A DNA stretch of 55,102 nt from contig NZ_FREZ01000018.1 of the NCBI RefSeq assembly GCF_900143525.1, forward strand, positions 1 to 55,102, written 5' to 3'. Shown in pieces: positions 33,739-42,215 of the stretch. The notes under the pieces are model-generated. The model saw only the letters and a list, made by a program, of their open reading frames with translations. It searched no databases and was not told the origin of the DNA. Source of the stretch: Ruegeria sp. Alg231-54. GTDB taxonomy: Bacteria; Pseudomonadota; Alphaproteobacteria; Rhodobacterales; Rhodobacteraceae. The translations under genes and the position numbers were made by a program. The stretch's first letter is position 1, and every line of letters begins with the position of its first letter.

Positions 33739-34298
33739 CTTTCAATCCCTTCATTGTTTTTGTGCGGCCTCAAATCGCTTCGCCGCTCAGGGGAACACAC
33801 TCATAGCTCCCTCTTACATTTTTGTTTGAAAGCAGAAGCCTATCGTACGCGAGCGTAAAGAAGTTTACGCGCGGAAAAAATATTGATTTATTAAAAATTA
33901 GATTCAAACATGCGAATTCGACACAACTTTACTTTACCTCCGTTGTTGTCGTTGCTGCTCGCTGGGCCGAGCCCTTTCGACTGCTGGAGTGAGTGCTGGC
34001 GGTCGGAAAGCACTTTACAGTGATTGAGCGCTGGGAGGACGCGATGCTCAGACTTAACGTACTCGCCCTCTTTCCAGAGTTTACTCTAGCATTTTACAGT
34101 GACTTCATTCGGCCTTCACACGTTAATGTCGGCCCCGATAGTCAACGAAATATCGTCCCGCCGACCAAGCCCACCGCGGCAAGTTTTGGGAAAGGTAGTC
34201 ACAGGATCAAGGTATGTTCAATTGGCTGCACAGACGCGAGAGCTTCAAACAAGCGCATCCAATTTCACTAATTTCAAGGGAACCAGAGGGAGAAGAAA
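33739..34298. other. Intergenic region without a supported gene
   Basis: About 560 bp, AT-rich near 33880-33920 (TTGATTTATTAAAAATTAG), divergent between the DUF805 gene and the small lipoprotein gene. Frames at 33993-34271 and 34099-34317 lack signals or motifs and were not accepted. Promoters for both flanking genes should lie here. Confidence 0.45.
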
Positions 34299-34598
34299 AT
34301 GTCTAACAAGATGGTGATGATTGTAGGCGCGACATGTTTCGCACTGCTTGCGGCCTGCGACGATACGAGTACATCAAGCGCGTCCGCCGAGCTCACGCCA
34401 GCTCAGCAGGCGTGTTTGCGAGATGTAGCCAATACGACGAACAATTCGCAAGTCGTGGTACTCTCATCCGCGTTTAGCGAGGCGGGAACACAGGTCACAG
34501 TCGGCGTTGGCGAGGATCGTGCTCCTTGGAATTGCATTGCTTACAGTGATGGCGCGACAGCTGGTATCGAGTTCCTGGGCGACGAAGGCGCATTGTGA
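34299..34598 (+). CDS. Small predicted lipoprotein
   Basis: This 99-residue protein starts with a lipoprotein signal peptide (VMIVGATCFALLAACDD, lipobox LAAC at about residue 20). It then has a small domain with two cysteines (QQACLRDVANTTNNSQVVVL, APWNCIAYSDG) that may form a disulphide. GGAGAAGAAA precedes ATG 34299. A relative lies at 35317-35574 sharing 'AC(L/I)' and 'SSAFSEAGT'. It is the first of four small plus-strand genes. Function unknown. Confidence 0.75.
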   Translation: MSNKMVMIVGATCFALLAACDDTSTSSASAELTPAQQACLRDVANTTNNSQVVVLSSAFSEAGTQVTVGVGEDRAPWNCIAYSDGATAGIEFLGDEGAL

Positions 34599-34659
34599 CC
34601 TGTCTGCTGCGTAGCTGAAAACGGCTGCGCAGCACTGGCTTGATCTGCTGAGGCTCGAC

Positions 34660-34926
34660 TTGGTTTGTAGAACCACCATCATCGTATTCGCGGTCCTGTA
34701 CCTGTTGGCGTTGATTGCATTCTTGACGGGCACATTTGGCTGGTTGGGACAGGAACCAGACCCTTTGTCCGGAGTGTTCCTGCTGCCGTTGGGACTACCT
34801 TGGATACTTGTAGCGGACTTAATTTCGGAGTCCGCCAAGCCGTGGTTCGCGGCGATTGCACCGGTGCTCAACATTTTGGCGCTGGTTTTCATTTGCAGGT
34901 GGGCTCGCAGTTTACACCAGAAATGA
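34660..34926 (+). CDS. Small membrane protein with two to three helices
   Basis: This 88-residue frame encodes hydrophobic helices TTIIVFAVLYLLALIAFLTG, GVFLLPLGLPWILVADLI and IAPVLNILALVFICRW. These have positively charged or polar ends, as expected of a real membrane protein. The start would be TTG 34660 or a nearby codon; no strong ribosome site is seen. It lies between the lipoprotein and the glycine-rich anchored protein on the same strand. No family recognised. Confidence 0.5.
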   Translation: MVCRTTIIVFAVLYLLALIAFLTGTFGWLGQEPDPLSGVFLLPLGLPWILVADLISESAKPWFAAIAPVLNILALVFICRWARSLHQK

Positions 34927-34961
34927 AGGAAGAGCTCTGTCTCACCAAAAGGGAGGAAAAC

Positions 34962-35261
34962 ATGGGAAAAGTGATCTTGGGAATTGTGATCGGGCTCGTC
35001 CTCGGCGTGGTTGGGACGATGACCTTGGGTGGTGGGGCCGCGGTGGGTGTCGGCGTTGCGACAGGCTTGTCCGCCGGTGTCTGCACCACATTGAAAGGAG
35101 CACAAGCCGAGAACCTGATCACCGCCGAGCAAGCGGATCAGATCCTCAATCGCGTAAATTCCGAGATGGCATCTCTGCAAGGAATTGAAACGACAGGCGA
35201 GATCGTCGGCAGCGCACAGGCATGCGATGAGTTTCTGTCAAAGTTACGAGAAGCTAAGTGA
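34962..35261 (+). CDS. Small membrane-anchored protein
   Basis: From ATG 34962, with a strong GGGAGG site 6-11 bp upstream, this 99-residue protein has one N-terminal membrane helix (MGKVILGIVIGLVLGVVGTM) and a glycine/valine-rich stretch (GGGAAVGVGVATGLSAGV). A helical, acidic C-terminal domain follows (AEQADQILNRVNSEMASLQG). It could be a single-span inner-membrane protein facing the periplasm. The longer frame upstream is not needed. Function unknown. Confidence 0.65.
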   Translation: MGKVILGIVIGLVLGVVGTMTLGGGAAVGVGVATGLSAGVCTTLKGAQAENLITAEQADQILNRVNSEMASLQGIETTGEIVGSAQACDEFLSKLREAK

Positions 35262-35316
35262 GGTTCCGCTTTGTACGGAACAAAACTCTAAGGATTAGCC
35301 AGCAAGGGACCATCTG

Positions 35317-35574
35317 ATGAAACTCGCTGTACTCAAATTCCTCGCACCGATGTTCGCAATCGCAGGCACAGCTTCGTTTGCAATGTCTGAAGCAGACGAC
35401 GCGTGTATCGATCATTTGCGGCAGGTTGGAGGACCAGACGGTCAATCAGGTACGATTGAAAGCTCGGCGTTCTCAGAAGCGGGCACGCTCGTCATGCTAC
35501 GTGACGCAGGCGGACGCTATCACGTTGGGCAAAATGCGTGCTCACCCACTCCCACAGTTGATCACGGGATGTGA
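35317..35574 (+). CDS. Small exported protein related to the lipoprotein at 34299
   Basis: This 85-residue protein has a signal peptide (MKLAVLKFLAPMFAIAGTAS ... FAMSEA) and a short domain (DACIDHLRQVGGPDGQSGTI, SSAFSEAGTLVMLRDAGGRY). It aligns with residues 37-75 of the lipoprotein at 34299, sharing the phrase SSAFSEAGT and a preceding Cys. The C-terminal quarter (QNACSPTPTVDHGM) is shorter than in the relative, so it may be a truncated copy. No lipobox is present. Confidence 0.6.
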   Translation: MKLAVLKFLAPMFAIAGTASFAMSEADDACIDHLRQVGGPDGQSGTIESSAFSEAGTLVMLRDAGGRYHVGQNACSPTPTVDHGM

Positions 35575-35605
35575 CCTCAATATCAGTCACGCGCCACCAT
35601 AGTGT

Positions 35606-37105
35606 TCATGCTTGTGTCATCCGTCGCAAAAAAGCTTCAGCCGTCTTTATGTGCGTGCTCTTGGCCTCTGGCGACATCCGTTCAGCCGCACGGCACATCA
35701 TCGCCCATCGGGGATTGCCAGCCAGTCTATCGCTGTGATTCAGGATAAATCGCCAATAAAGCCCGTCCCAAATGTCGGCCCAGGGCCCTTTGCCCCAATT
35801 GCTCATTTTGCGAACATAGTTTGAACCCGAAAAGTACGGTTTGGTGGTGATCAACCCGCCATCGGCATGCTGGCTCATCGCGTAGGCATTGGGAACCATC
35901 ACCCAATCATAGCTGTCGACGAACATTTCCATGAACCAGCGATAGACATGATCCGGATCAATTTCGCACAGAAACATAAATCCACCCAAAACCATGAGGC
36001 GTTCAATATGATGACAATACCCTGTCTTGAGCACCCTTTTGATCGTGTCGTCCAGCGGATCAATACCAGTGGTTCCGTCGTAGAAAGCGCGGGGCATTGG
36101 GCGGTGATGGCCCCAATGATTTGTAGTGCGCATCGGCACACCCAGGCTCTCATAGGTCGCGCGCATAAACTCGCGCCAGCCAATGATCTGACGGACGAAA
36201 CCTTCTACCGAATTCAGGGGAATACCCTTGCGATCCGCATGCGCCAGCGCAGCGTCCAAAACCTGTTTGGGCGTCAACAATCCAATGTTCAAGGCTGGCG
36301 TGAGAACGGCATGCCACAGCCAGCTTTCACCGGCAACAATGGCATCTTCATAGTCGCCAAAGTGATCAAACCGCAGTTCCAGAAACTGCGCCAGCCAGTC
36401 GGACGCAGCTTTGTGTGATGTCGGATAGTACAACGTATCCAAGCTGCCCAATGCTTCTGGAAAGTCAGCAAGTACGCTTGCTTTCGCGGCTTCATCAACC
36501 GCGTCATGGGAAGGCCAGTCGATCCAGGGCAGGCTGCCCAACAGCGCCTTGGGCACATTCTTACGGTTTTCCTTATCAAAGCTCCATTGTCCCCCCGCCG
36601 GTTGACCGCCGTCCATCAACACATTCAAGCGGCGGCGTTGGCTCTTGTAGAACTCTGCCATGAACCAGCGTTTGCGACCGGCAAACCAATCCTGATTGTC
36701 GGCCCGAGTGTTCAAAAAACCAGGTGATGGCTGGAAATCGAGCGTGATATCGGTTCTGCCAGCCGCCGCCCGAAGACGTTTTTCTGCAATGAAGTCTACC
36801 GGATCAACCATGACTATATGGCTGATGCCGTGGTCCCGCAGACTTTGAAACAGGCACAGGCATGCGCCCGGCTGCCGCTCAAAGGGCCAAATCGCGGCAT
36901 CAAATCCCTTTGCGACCAAGCCATCGCGATAGCGCGTCATGGAAGCACGGTGCAGCCAAAGCTTTTGCTTGTGCATCGTGGCAGGATAAAACGCATCGCC
37001 AAAGAAAAGCGGGTCTTCGAAAAGCACAACCGCGTCGGGTCGGGCGGCCACACCGGGGTGCTGGGCAAACAATTGGTTGGGAAGTAGAAGCGCGGCAGTG
37101 GACAC
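35606..37105 (-). CDS. PhrB-type cryptochrome/photolyase without three of four Fe-S cysteines
   Basis: This is a light-dependent flavoprotein of the bacterial (6-4) photolyase/cryptochrome group (499 residues). The N-terminal alpha/beta domain begins LLLPNQLFAQHP. The FAD-binding region shows GFVRQIIGWREFMRATYESL, NHWGHHRPMPRAFYDGTTGI, KTGYCHHIERLMVLGGFMFL and DWVMVPNAYAMSQHADGGLI. In PhrB a [4Fe-4S] cluster is held by a Cys in the 'GYCHHIER' region and three Cys before the 'LYW' helix. Here that stretch reads RKMSNWGKGPWADIWDGLYW with no Cys and is shorter, so no cluster is expected. It is the last gene of a coupled operon, starting 3 bp after the previous stop. Confidence 0.88.
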   Translation of the reverse strand: MSTAALLLPNQLFAQHPGVAARPDAVVLFEDPLFFGDAFYPATMHKQKLWLHRASMTRYRDGLVAKGFDAAIWPFERQPGACLCLFQSLRDHGISHIVMVDPVDFIAEKRLRAAAGRTDITLDFQPSPGFLNTRADNQDWFAGRKRWFMAEFYKSQRRRLNVLMDGGQPAGGQWSFDKENRKNVPKALLGSLPWIDWPSHDAVDEAAKASVLADFPEALGSLDTLYYPTSHKAASDWLAQFLELRFDHFGDYEDAIVAGESWLWHAVLTPALNIGLLTPKQVLDAALAHADRKGIPLNSVEGFVRQIIGWREFMRATYESLGVPMRTTNHWGHHRPMPRAFYDGTTGIDPLDDTIKRVLKTGYCHHIERLMVLGGFMFLCEIDPDHVYRWFMEMFVDSYDWVMVPNAYAMSQHADGGLITTKPYFSGSNYVRKMSNWGKGPWADIWDGLYWRFILNHSDRLAGNPRWAMMCRAAERMSPEAKSTHIKTAEAFLRRMTQA

Positions 37106-37108
37106 CGG

Positions 37109-38353
37109 CTATGGCCTTGGTTGGGTGGCCAGGTTTAATTGGCTCAAAAGCGATGGGATCTTCTTTCGAAGACCAAAGAAGCCGGCCCTTGCATGAGGCC
37201 ATGTCAAAGCGTCGTAAGGCCGAAGAATCCGATTCAAGGATAGGCCTGCGTCCCTCAAAAAGGGTTCCGCACGATCCAATCGTGACCGAGTGGGACCGAC
37301 AGGCGTATAGGCTGTTGCAATGGTTGTGACACCAGCATTCCGTGCTGCCTTGATCAACGGACCACTCCAGTCTTCGGCGGACTGAGCAAGCTTTCCGTAG
37401 TGTTCCAGGGCGCTGTTCATCGCGCCCTTGGCAAAATCCTTTGCGGCGTCCCCCATCGGGTTTGGAGACCGACCATGCGTCGCCAAAAGTCCAATCGCGG
37501 CAGCAGGCGATGTCCGCACTAAGCAGTCACTTGACAGATCATCCTCTGTCAACAGCAACAGATAAGGGCTGTCTGCGGGAATGAGCGGGATAGAAAGTGG
37601 AATGAGCGGGTGATCTACCGGCTCGGTCAACGGTTCTGCAAATTTGGCGAGGCCTTTTGGTTGAAACCGTCCTTGCGTGTATTTGGCAATATTATCGGGT
37701 CGCGCGAGGTAGGTTTTGCCTTTTGTGTGCAATCCGCCGACCCACCGCCAGCTCAGCGTGTTTGACGCGGGATCGCCATCCAGCAAATGCCGCAAAAAGA
37801 AGTCCGCGCCAAGATGCCAGGGTATGTGGAGCGTAAAAATCCAAATTGATGCAAACCACATGCGCGCATGGTTGTGGAGGTAACCGGTCGTCACCAGTTC
37901 CCGCGCCCAATGATCGAAACAGTCGATGCCGGTATTGCCGTTCGCTGCATCGTTGAAACGGATCTCTAAGCCCTGATCGAATTTTAGTCGCTCTAAAGCG
38001 CTCAACAGATCCCGTTGATAATGTGCCCAGACGCTGGGCCTCTGTTCCAGCCAGCCCTTGAAGTAAGTGCGCCAGAACACTTCTTGAACGAACTTCTCCG
38101 CCGCGTCGGGATTATGTGACGCTAGTACAGTTGCCAGTACCTCTTGTTCCGTTATCAAACGGTGGCGCACCCAAGGTGACAAACCCGATACATTGCTGCG
38201 TTGATCGGTCCCAAAATCGTAGTTCCGCTTACCTGCATAATGCCGACCGGCGCGTCCTACGAACTGCTTCAGCCTTTTAAGGCCATTGGTTCGTGTGGGC
38301 TTGAAACTGATCGTCTCTTTCGCTTCCGCAAGTTCTGGAAAAATCTCGGTCAT
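37109..38353 (-). CDS. Photolyase-like FAD-binding protein with apparently reversed domain order
   Basis: This 414-residue protein starts directly with a photolyase FAD-binding domain: [87 protein letters not shown] and [17 protein letters not shown]. The usual N-terminal alpha/beta antenna domain is absent there. Residues ~265-405 instead look like an alpha/beta domain ([78 protein letters not shown]), suggesting it was moved to the C-terminus. ATG 38353 overlaps the DUF2256 stop (ATGA). Photolyase or cryptochrome role is inferred. Confidence 0.82.
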   Translation of the reverse strand: MTEIFPELAEAKETISFKPTRTNGLKRLKQFVGRAGRHYAGKRNYDFGTDQRSNVSGLSPWVRHRLITEQEVLATVLASHNPDAAEKFVQEVFWRTYFKGWLEQRPSVWAHYQRDLLSALERLKFDQGLEIRFNDAANGNTGIDCFDHWARELVTTGYLHNHARMWFASIWIFTLHIPWHLGADFFLRHLLDGDPASNTLSWRWVGGLHTKGKTYLARPDNIAKYTQGRFQPKGLAKFAEPLTEPVDHPLIPLSIPLIPADSPYLLLLTEDDLSSDCLVRTSPAAAIGLLATHGRSPNPMGDAAKDFAKGAMNSALEHYGKLAQSAEDWSGPLIKAARNAGVTTIATAYTPVGPTRSRLDRAEPFLRDAGLSLNRILRPYDALTWPHARAGFFGLRKKIPSLLSQLNLATQPRP

Positions 38354-38487
38354 GCGGCCGACCTGCAATTTTTTGAGCAGTATTTCACTTGATCCCAAAC
38401 GTTTTCCCATTTCTTGCGCCAGGTGAACGGGCGCTTGCAGATCGGGCAGATTTTCTGGGGCAAATCGGCTTTCTTCCGCATCCTCAT
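38350..38487 (-). CDS. DUF2256 zinc-ribbon protein
   Basis: This tiny 45-residue protein contains [20 protein letters not shown] and YCSKNCR. Four cysteines in two CxxC/CxxxC pairs presumably bind zinc, with a basic surface. DUF2256 genes occur beside photolyase/cryptochrome genes in many bacteria, which is what is seen here. Both ends overlap neighbours by ATGA: its start with the upstream photolyase stop (38484) and its stop with the downstream FAD protein start. It may act as a DNA- or protein-binding partner of these flavoproteins, but no function is proven. Confidence 0.87.
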   Translation of the reverse strand: MRMRKKADLPQKICPICKRPFTWRKKWENVWDQVKYCSKNCRSAA

Positions 38488-39998
38488 CGTTGGTCCCCCA
38501 AAGGCAGGTCGAGTTGCTCTTGATCTTGAGCCGACCGCGCATCTTTGCGAGCAGTCCACCTGGTCTTTCGGCTCGCGTGCTTTGCCGCGATGGCTTGCGC
38601 TTGGGCGCGAAACTCAGTGCTCCGGCGGACATCCCAAACCCGCTCGCGCGCGGCTTTGGTTGCTGCGAAATGGTCAAAAACACGATCTGGATAGACCGTT
38701 CCAACGATTTTCTGCGCGCTTTCAGCTTTCCAGGGTTCGTGGATATGCTGATCCGAAATATTGGCCAATTCCGGCAACCATGTCCGAATGAACACCCCAT
38801 CAGGGTCCTGATCGTAACCCTGCTTAACTGGGTTATAGATGCGCACGGTATTGATGCCGGTGGTGCCCGATTGCATTTGCACCTGACTCCAGTGAATGCC
38901 CGGCTCATAGTCGGTAAACATGCGCGCCAAATGCTCACCCGGGGCACGCCAATCCAGCCAGAGATGATAGCTCGCCGTGGCCATCACCATTGCGCGCATC
39001 CGAAAGTTGAGCCACCCCGTCGCTTGCAATGACCGCATGCATGCATCCAAAAACGGATATCCCGTTTCGCCTTTGCACCAGGCAGCCAAAAGCTCGCAAT
39101 CTAGCGCTTTCGGTCGAAGCCCGTCGTAGAGCCGATGCAAATTTTCAAACTCAATTCGAGGTTCATCCTCAAGTTTCTGAATGAAATGGCAATGCCAATG
39201 TAATCGGCCTGAAAACGAGCGTAGCGATTTGCGCCAGTCCTTTGCTTGCGACGGCAATCTGCGTCTTTGCTTTTCAGTCGCTTGTGTTACCTCGCGCATC
39301 GAAAGCGCGCCCCAAGCCAGGTAGGGTGATAGCCGCGAACACGCAACGGCTCCCTCCAAAGGGCTGGACATCTCGCGTTGGTATCTTTTGCCTCGGTAGG
39401 TCAGAAAGCTGTTCAGCCGCTCCAAACCCGCAGCTCGTCCACCGGCTTGACGACCAACGCACAGATCATCCCGCAAGCCGAGGTCGCGCGCCGTGGGAAT
39501 ATACCCTAGTTCTATGTCGATTGGTTTAAGCGCAACTGGTGACGAAACGGGCAATGCCATAAACCTGTCCCACTGTTCCGCCCAGCCATCGCGAGACTTG
39601 AGCCTGCGAAAAACGCCGTGGTTTTGCACTTCGTGCCAATGCACACCATGATCCTTGCACCAAGCCGCGACCTGAAGGTCCCGCTGATACGTCCAATTGT
39701 TCCCTGTTTCCTCGTGTGACCAAAGTACGTCGACTAGACCACAATCCTTCAACTCGGATAGGACCGACACAATCTGCCCGGTGCGCACAACAAGAGGCTG
39801 GCCAAGTTCCCCAAGGTCTTTTCGAAGTCCGGCGATTGTCTCAGCAGCAAAGTTCCACTGCCGTGTTGACGCGTCGGGTTGCTGCCAAAGCTCCGGTTCA
39901 ACAACATAGAGTGGCAGAACTGGCCCGACCTCAGACGCTTGCGAAAGTGCCGGATGATCACTTACCCGTAAATCCCGTTTGAACCAAACGACTTGCAC
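38484..39998 (-). CDS. Cryptochrome/deoxyribodipyrimidine photolyase family protein
   Basis: This light-driven DNA repair or signalling flavoprotein has 504 residues. The N-terminal antenna domain begins [20 protein letters not shown] and includes [20 protein letters not shown]. The FAD-binding domain shows [80 protein letters not shown] and [13 protein letters not shown]. The GTG start at 39998 is chosen because GGAGGT lies 4-9 bp upstream and the product begins as the family does. It is the first of four translationally coupled genes. A 229-bp gap to the ABC1 kinase gene upstream could hold its promoter. Confidence 0.9.
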   Translation of the reverse strand: MQVVWFKRDLRVSDHPALSQASEVGPVLPLYVVEPELWQQPDASTRQWNFAAETIAGLRKDLGELGQPLVVRTGQIVSVLSELKDCGLVDVLWSHEETGNNWTYQRDLQVAAWCKDHGVHWHEVQNHGVFRRLKSRDGWAEQWDRFMALPVSSPVALKPIDIELGYIPTARDLGLRDDLCVGRQAGGRAAGLERLNSFLTYRGKRYQREMSSPLEGAVACSRLSPYLAWGALSMREVTQATEKQRRRLPSQAKDWRKSLRSFSGRLHWHCHFIQKLEDEPRIEFENLHRLYDGLRPKALDCELLAAWCKGETGYPFLDACMRSLQATGWLNFRMRAMVMATASYHLWLDWRAPGEHLARMFTDYEPGIHWSQVQMQSGTTGINTVRIYNPVKQGYDQDPDGVFIRTWLPELANISDQHIHEPWKAESAQKIVGTVYPDRVFDHFAATKAARERVWDVRRSTEFRAQAQAIAAKHASRKTRWTARKDARSAQDQEQLDLPLGDQR

Positions 39999-40227
39999 GA
40001 TACCTCCGTTCTTCAAGTACTGTACGTATGGCCACAGAAATTGGATCTTTGTTTCAACCACCTCTCCACTTCGCTGTGGACGCGGCCTTGGCTCTTCAAA
40101 GACGTTCTCGAATCCGCGTTTGGCAACATTCGCGCCGTATTCACACTTCGTCTTGGGTTGGTCACGCTGATCAGTGACGCAGGTTTGTAGTTGTTCGGCT
40201 TGTTGGTTTTGAGTGAATTGGGCTAGT

Positions 40228-41550
40228 TCAGATGACGTACTTTTCAAGCAGCATCTTCACGGGCAGCGAGGCATTCAATCGAGTAGCCAACAGAAACATT
40301 CCTCCAATCTTTCGCTGAAGGTAAAGAACGTCCATTGGCACCTGGGGTGGGATATAGCCGACCTCGACCAGGGCCATACTCTCTTTGTTCAGGCGGTGGG
40401 AAAGCGTTCGGTCGGAGAAATCAAATTCATTCGCAGATAGAATTGCTTCGAAAACGCCGCGGATCATTCCGAGGATCCGGTCGTCAAATGGGCCATCACC
40501 TTCAATAAGCTTCAGTTGTATGGCAGCCTTTCGAAGCGCCGCGCCGTCTTCAAGCAAACCGGCGCGCAACAGATCCACGTATCCATCTATTGCAGATGGT
40601 TGCAGTGCGCGTGCCGCGCCAAAATCCAAGAGACCGATTTTTCCATTGGATGGGTTGTATCGGTAATTGGCAAAGTTTGGATCGCTCTGCATCATACCGA
40701 ACTCAAAAACCTCGCGCAGCGTGAGATTGACCAAGGCCTCTGAGACTCGATTGCGTTCCTCGCTTGTCTCATCACTCACGGCCTCGATAGGGCGACCTTC
40801 CAGAAAGGACATCGTCAGAACTTCTGGCGTGCTCCAATCTGCATAGAACTCTGGGATTTTAATCGCTTCATCGCCCTGCAATAGGTCAGCAAAACAGCAC
40901 AGATATTGCCCCTCGCGTTCATAGTCCGTTTCTTCATGTAATTGACTGCGCGCCTCTTGGATATACGGAGCCAGATCAAAGCTTTGGGGAAGCAGACCTG
41001 ACATGCGAACCAGAGTGGCAACGTTGGCCACGTCGCTGTCGATACTGCGCGCGATACCGGGATATTGCACTTTGATCGCCACGTCGCGCCCGTCTTTCAA
41101 TGTCGCACGATGTACTTGCCCAATGCTCGCTGCCGCTATGGGCCTAACGTTAAAATCTTTGAAGGATTTTCGCCAATCTGCACCCCAAGCTCGGTTCAGG
41201 ACGTCACGCAATTGTTTCGGTGGCATGAAATGCGCCTGATCTCGTAAACGCGCCATGATGTCAGCCAGTTCAGGCGGCAAGACCTCACCTGCATCCATCG
41301 AAATCAACTGACCCACTTTCATCGCGGCGCCTCGCATGCGAGCGAGTTGATCCGCGACTCGTGTCACGTTGCCGGGTGTCATCAACAAACCACGCATATC
41401 GGGTCGCGCGCCGCGACCGATCTCTCTTAGGGCGCGTGCTGCCATGTTCCCCGCAATGCCTGCCGTCATACTGCTTAAACCGGCAACACGGACCAAACGG
41501 CTTGTAGGAACTGCCAAAGGGGTTGGTGAGGATTTAGGGTCGGTCATCAA
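40228..41550 (-). CDS. ABC1/AarF (UbiB-like) atypical kinase family protein
   Basis: This 440-residue protein-kinase-like ATPase is of the ADCK/UbiB family, linked to quinone lipid metabolism. Diagnostic elements: the KxGQ motif in MKVGQLISMD, the Ala-rich loop AAASIGQVHRA replacing a normal P-loop, the invariant Lys in VAIKVQYPGI, MQSDPNFANYRY and the DFG-like GLLDFGAARAL. It lacks the C-terminal membrane helices of UbiB itself. The start is ATG 41550 (or the next ATG). It follows the DUF427 gene by 3 bp, and the photolyase operon follows after 229 bp, a gene order that suggests a light- or oxidative-stress context. Confidence 0.88.
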   Translation of the reverse strand: MMTDPKSSPTPLAVPTSRLVRVAGLSSMTAGIAGNMAARALREIGRGARPDMRGLLMTPGNVTRVADQLARMRGAAMKVGQLISMDAGEVLPPELADIMARLRDQAHFMPPKQLRDVLNRAWGADWRKSFKDFNVRPIAAASIGQVHRATLKDGRDVAIKVQYPGIARSIDSDVANVATLVRMSGLLPQSFDLAPYIQEARSQLHEETDYEREGQYLCCFADLLQGDEAIKIPEFYADWSTPEVLTMSFLEGRPIEAVSDETSEERNRVSEALVNLTLREVFEFGMMQSDPNFANYRYNPSNGKIGLLDFGAARALQPSAIDGYVDLLRAGLLEDGAALRKAAIQLKLIEGDGPFDDRILGMIRGVFEAILSANEFDFSDRTLSHRLNKESMALVEVGYIPPQVPMDVLYLQRKIGGMFLLATRLNASLPVKMLLEKYVI

Positions 41551-41553
41551 TAC

Positions 41554-42027
41554 TCACCAAAATTCCGTGCCCGGAGCGCCTTTTATGCGACCCTTCAAGT
41601 TTTCGGTGACCCAACCTCCATAGAAGTCCCCGGGTTGCGGGATCACCCGGTACTCACCAACAAAACAAGCGTCCATAAGTCCGGCGTAAAAGGCGAGATA
41701 GCCCTTAATCCGTTCAAATTTGATGGTTGGTGCAGCATAACTCCACGCAGCTTTCTTAGCCGCAGCTGCCCCGCTCTGAACGTCCCAGTAGCTCGCAACA
41801 CCCTTCCACTCGCAGAATGATCTACCCGAGGCCTTTGTCAGAACGGCATCAATGTCTTGCGGCGGAATATAATACGTGGGGGCGTGGTGGGTTTCGAGGA
41901 CCTGAAACGCCTGATCGGTTTCCACGATTGTTTGACCGCCGAGCTCGATCCGCACTCGATGAGGCACTGCCCGCAGCGCAGGTGGTCGCGGATAGTCTTG
42001 GACGTTTTCAGTTGTCCAACCTGTCAT
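41554..42027 (-). CDS. DUF427 domain-containing protein
   Basis: This 157-residue protein has the compact beta-rich DUF427 fold. Recognisable strands include RVRIELGGQTIVETDQAFQV, THHAPTYYIPPQDIDAVLTK, SFCEWKGVASYWDV, AWSYAAPTIKFERIKGYLAF and the ending DFYGGWVTENLKGRIKGAPG. Many relatives are single-domain proteins of unknown role; some are fused to other domains. ATG 42027 starts it. It ends 3 bp before the ABC1 kinase gene, so the two form a transcription unit. Confidence 0.88.
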   Translation of the reverse strand: MTGWTTENVQDYPRPPALRAVPHRVRIELGGQTIVETDQAFQVLETHHAPTYYIPPQDIDAVLTKASGRSFCEWKGVASYWDVQSGAAAAKKAAWSYAAPTIKFERIKGYLAFYAGLMDACFVGEYRVIPQPGDFYGGWVTENLKGRIKGAPGTEFW

Positions 42028-42215
42028 TTCGAACCTTGGTTATGAATCAGTTGTTCCATCTTCGAACTAGCGCGCCGACAGCGTTATTCTAGCGATAGAG
42101 CTTTCAGCGTATGGCAGGTGAACTTGCACCAAAATTGGGCTTAGTGTCAGCTTGGGACGGGCAACGTTATTTGACCGACTTTGCAGCCCGAACCGTCGAA
42201 ATGAGTGTCCTAAAT

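Noticed and set aside
33993..34317. Two short plus-strand frames
   Set aside because: No start signals, no recognisable sequence, and poor composition compared with the adjacent lipoprotein gene.
37109..38947. A 612-codon minus-strand open frame
   Set aside because: Codons before 38353 overlap the DUF2256 and photolyase genes in another frame and give low-complexity, non-family sequence. The real protein starts at ATG 38353.
38350..40247. N-terminal extension of the photolyase to 40247
   Set aside because: The extra 83 residues are not family-like. The GTG at 39998 has a strong GGAGGT site and gives the usual photolyase beginning.
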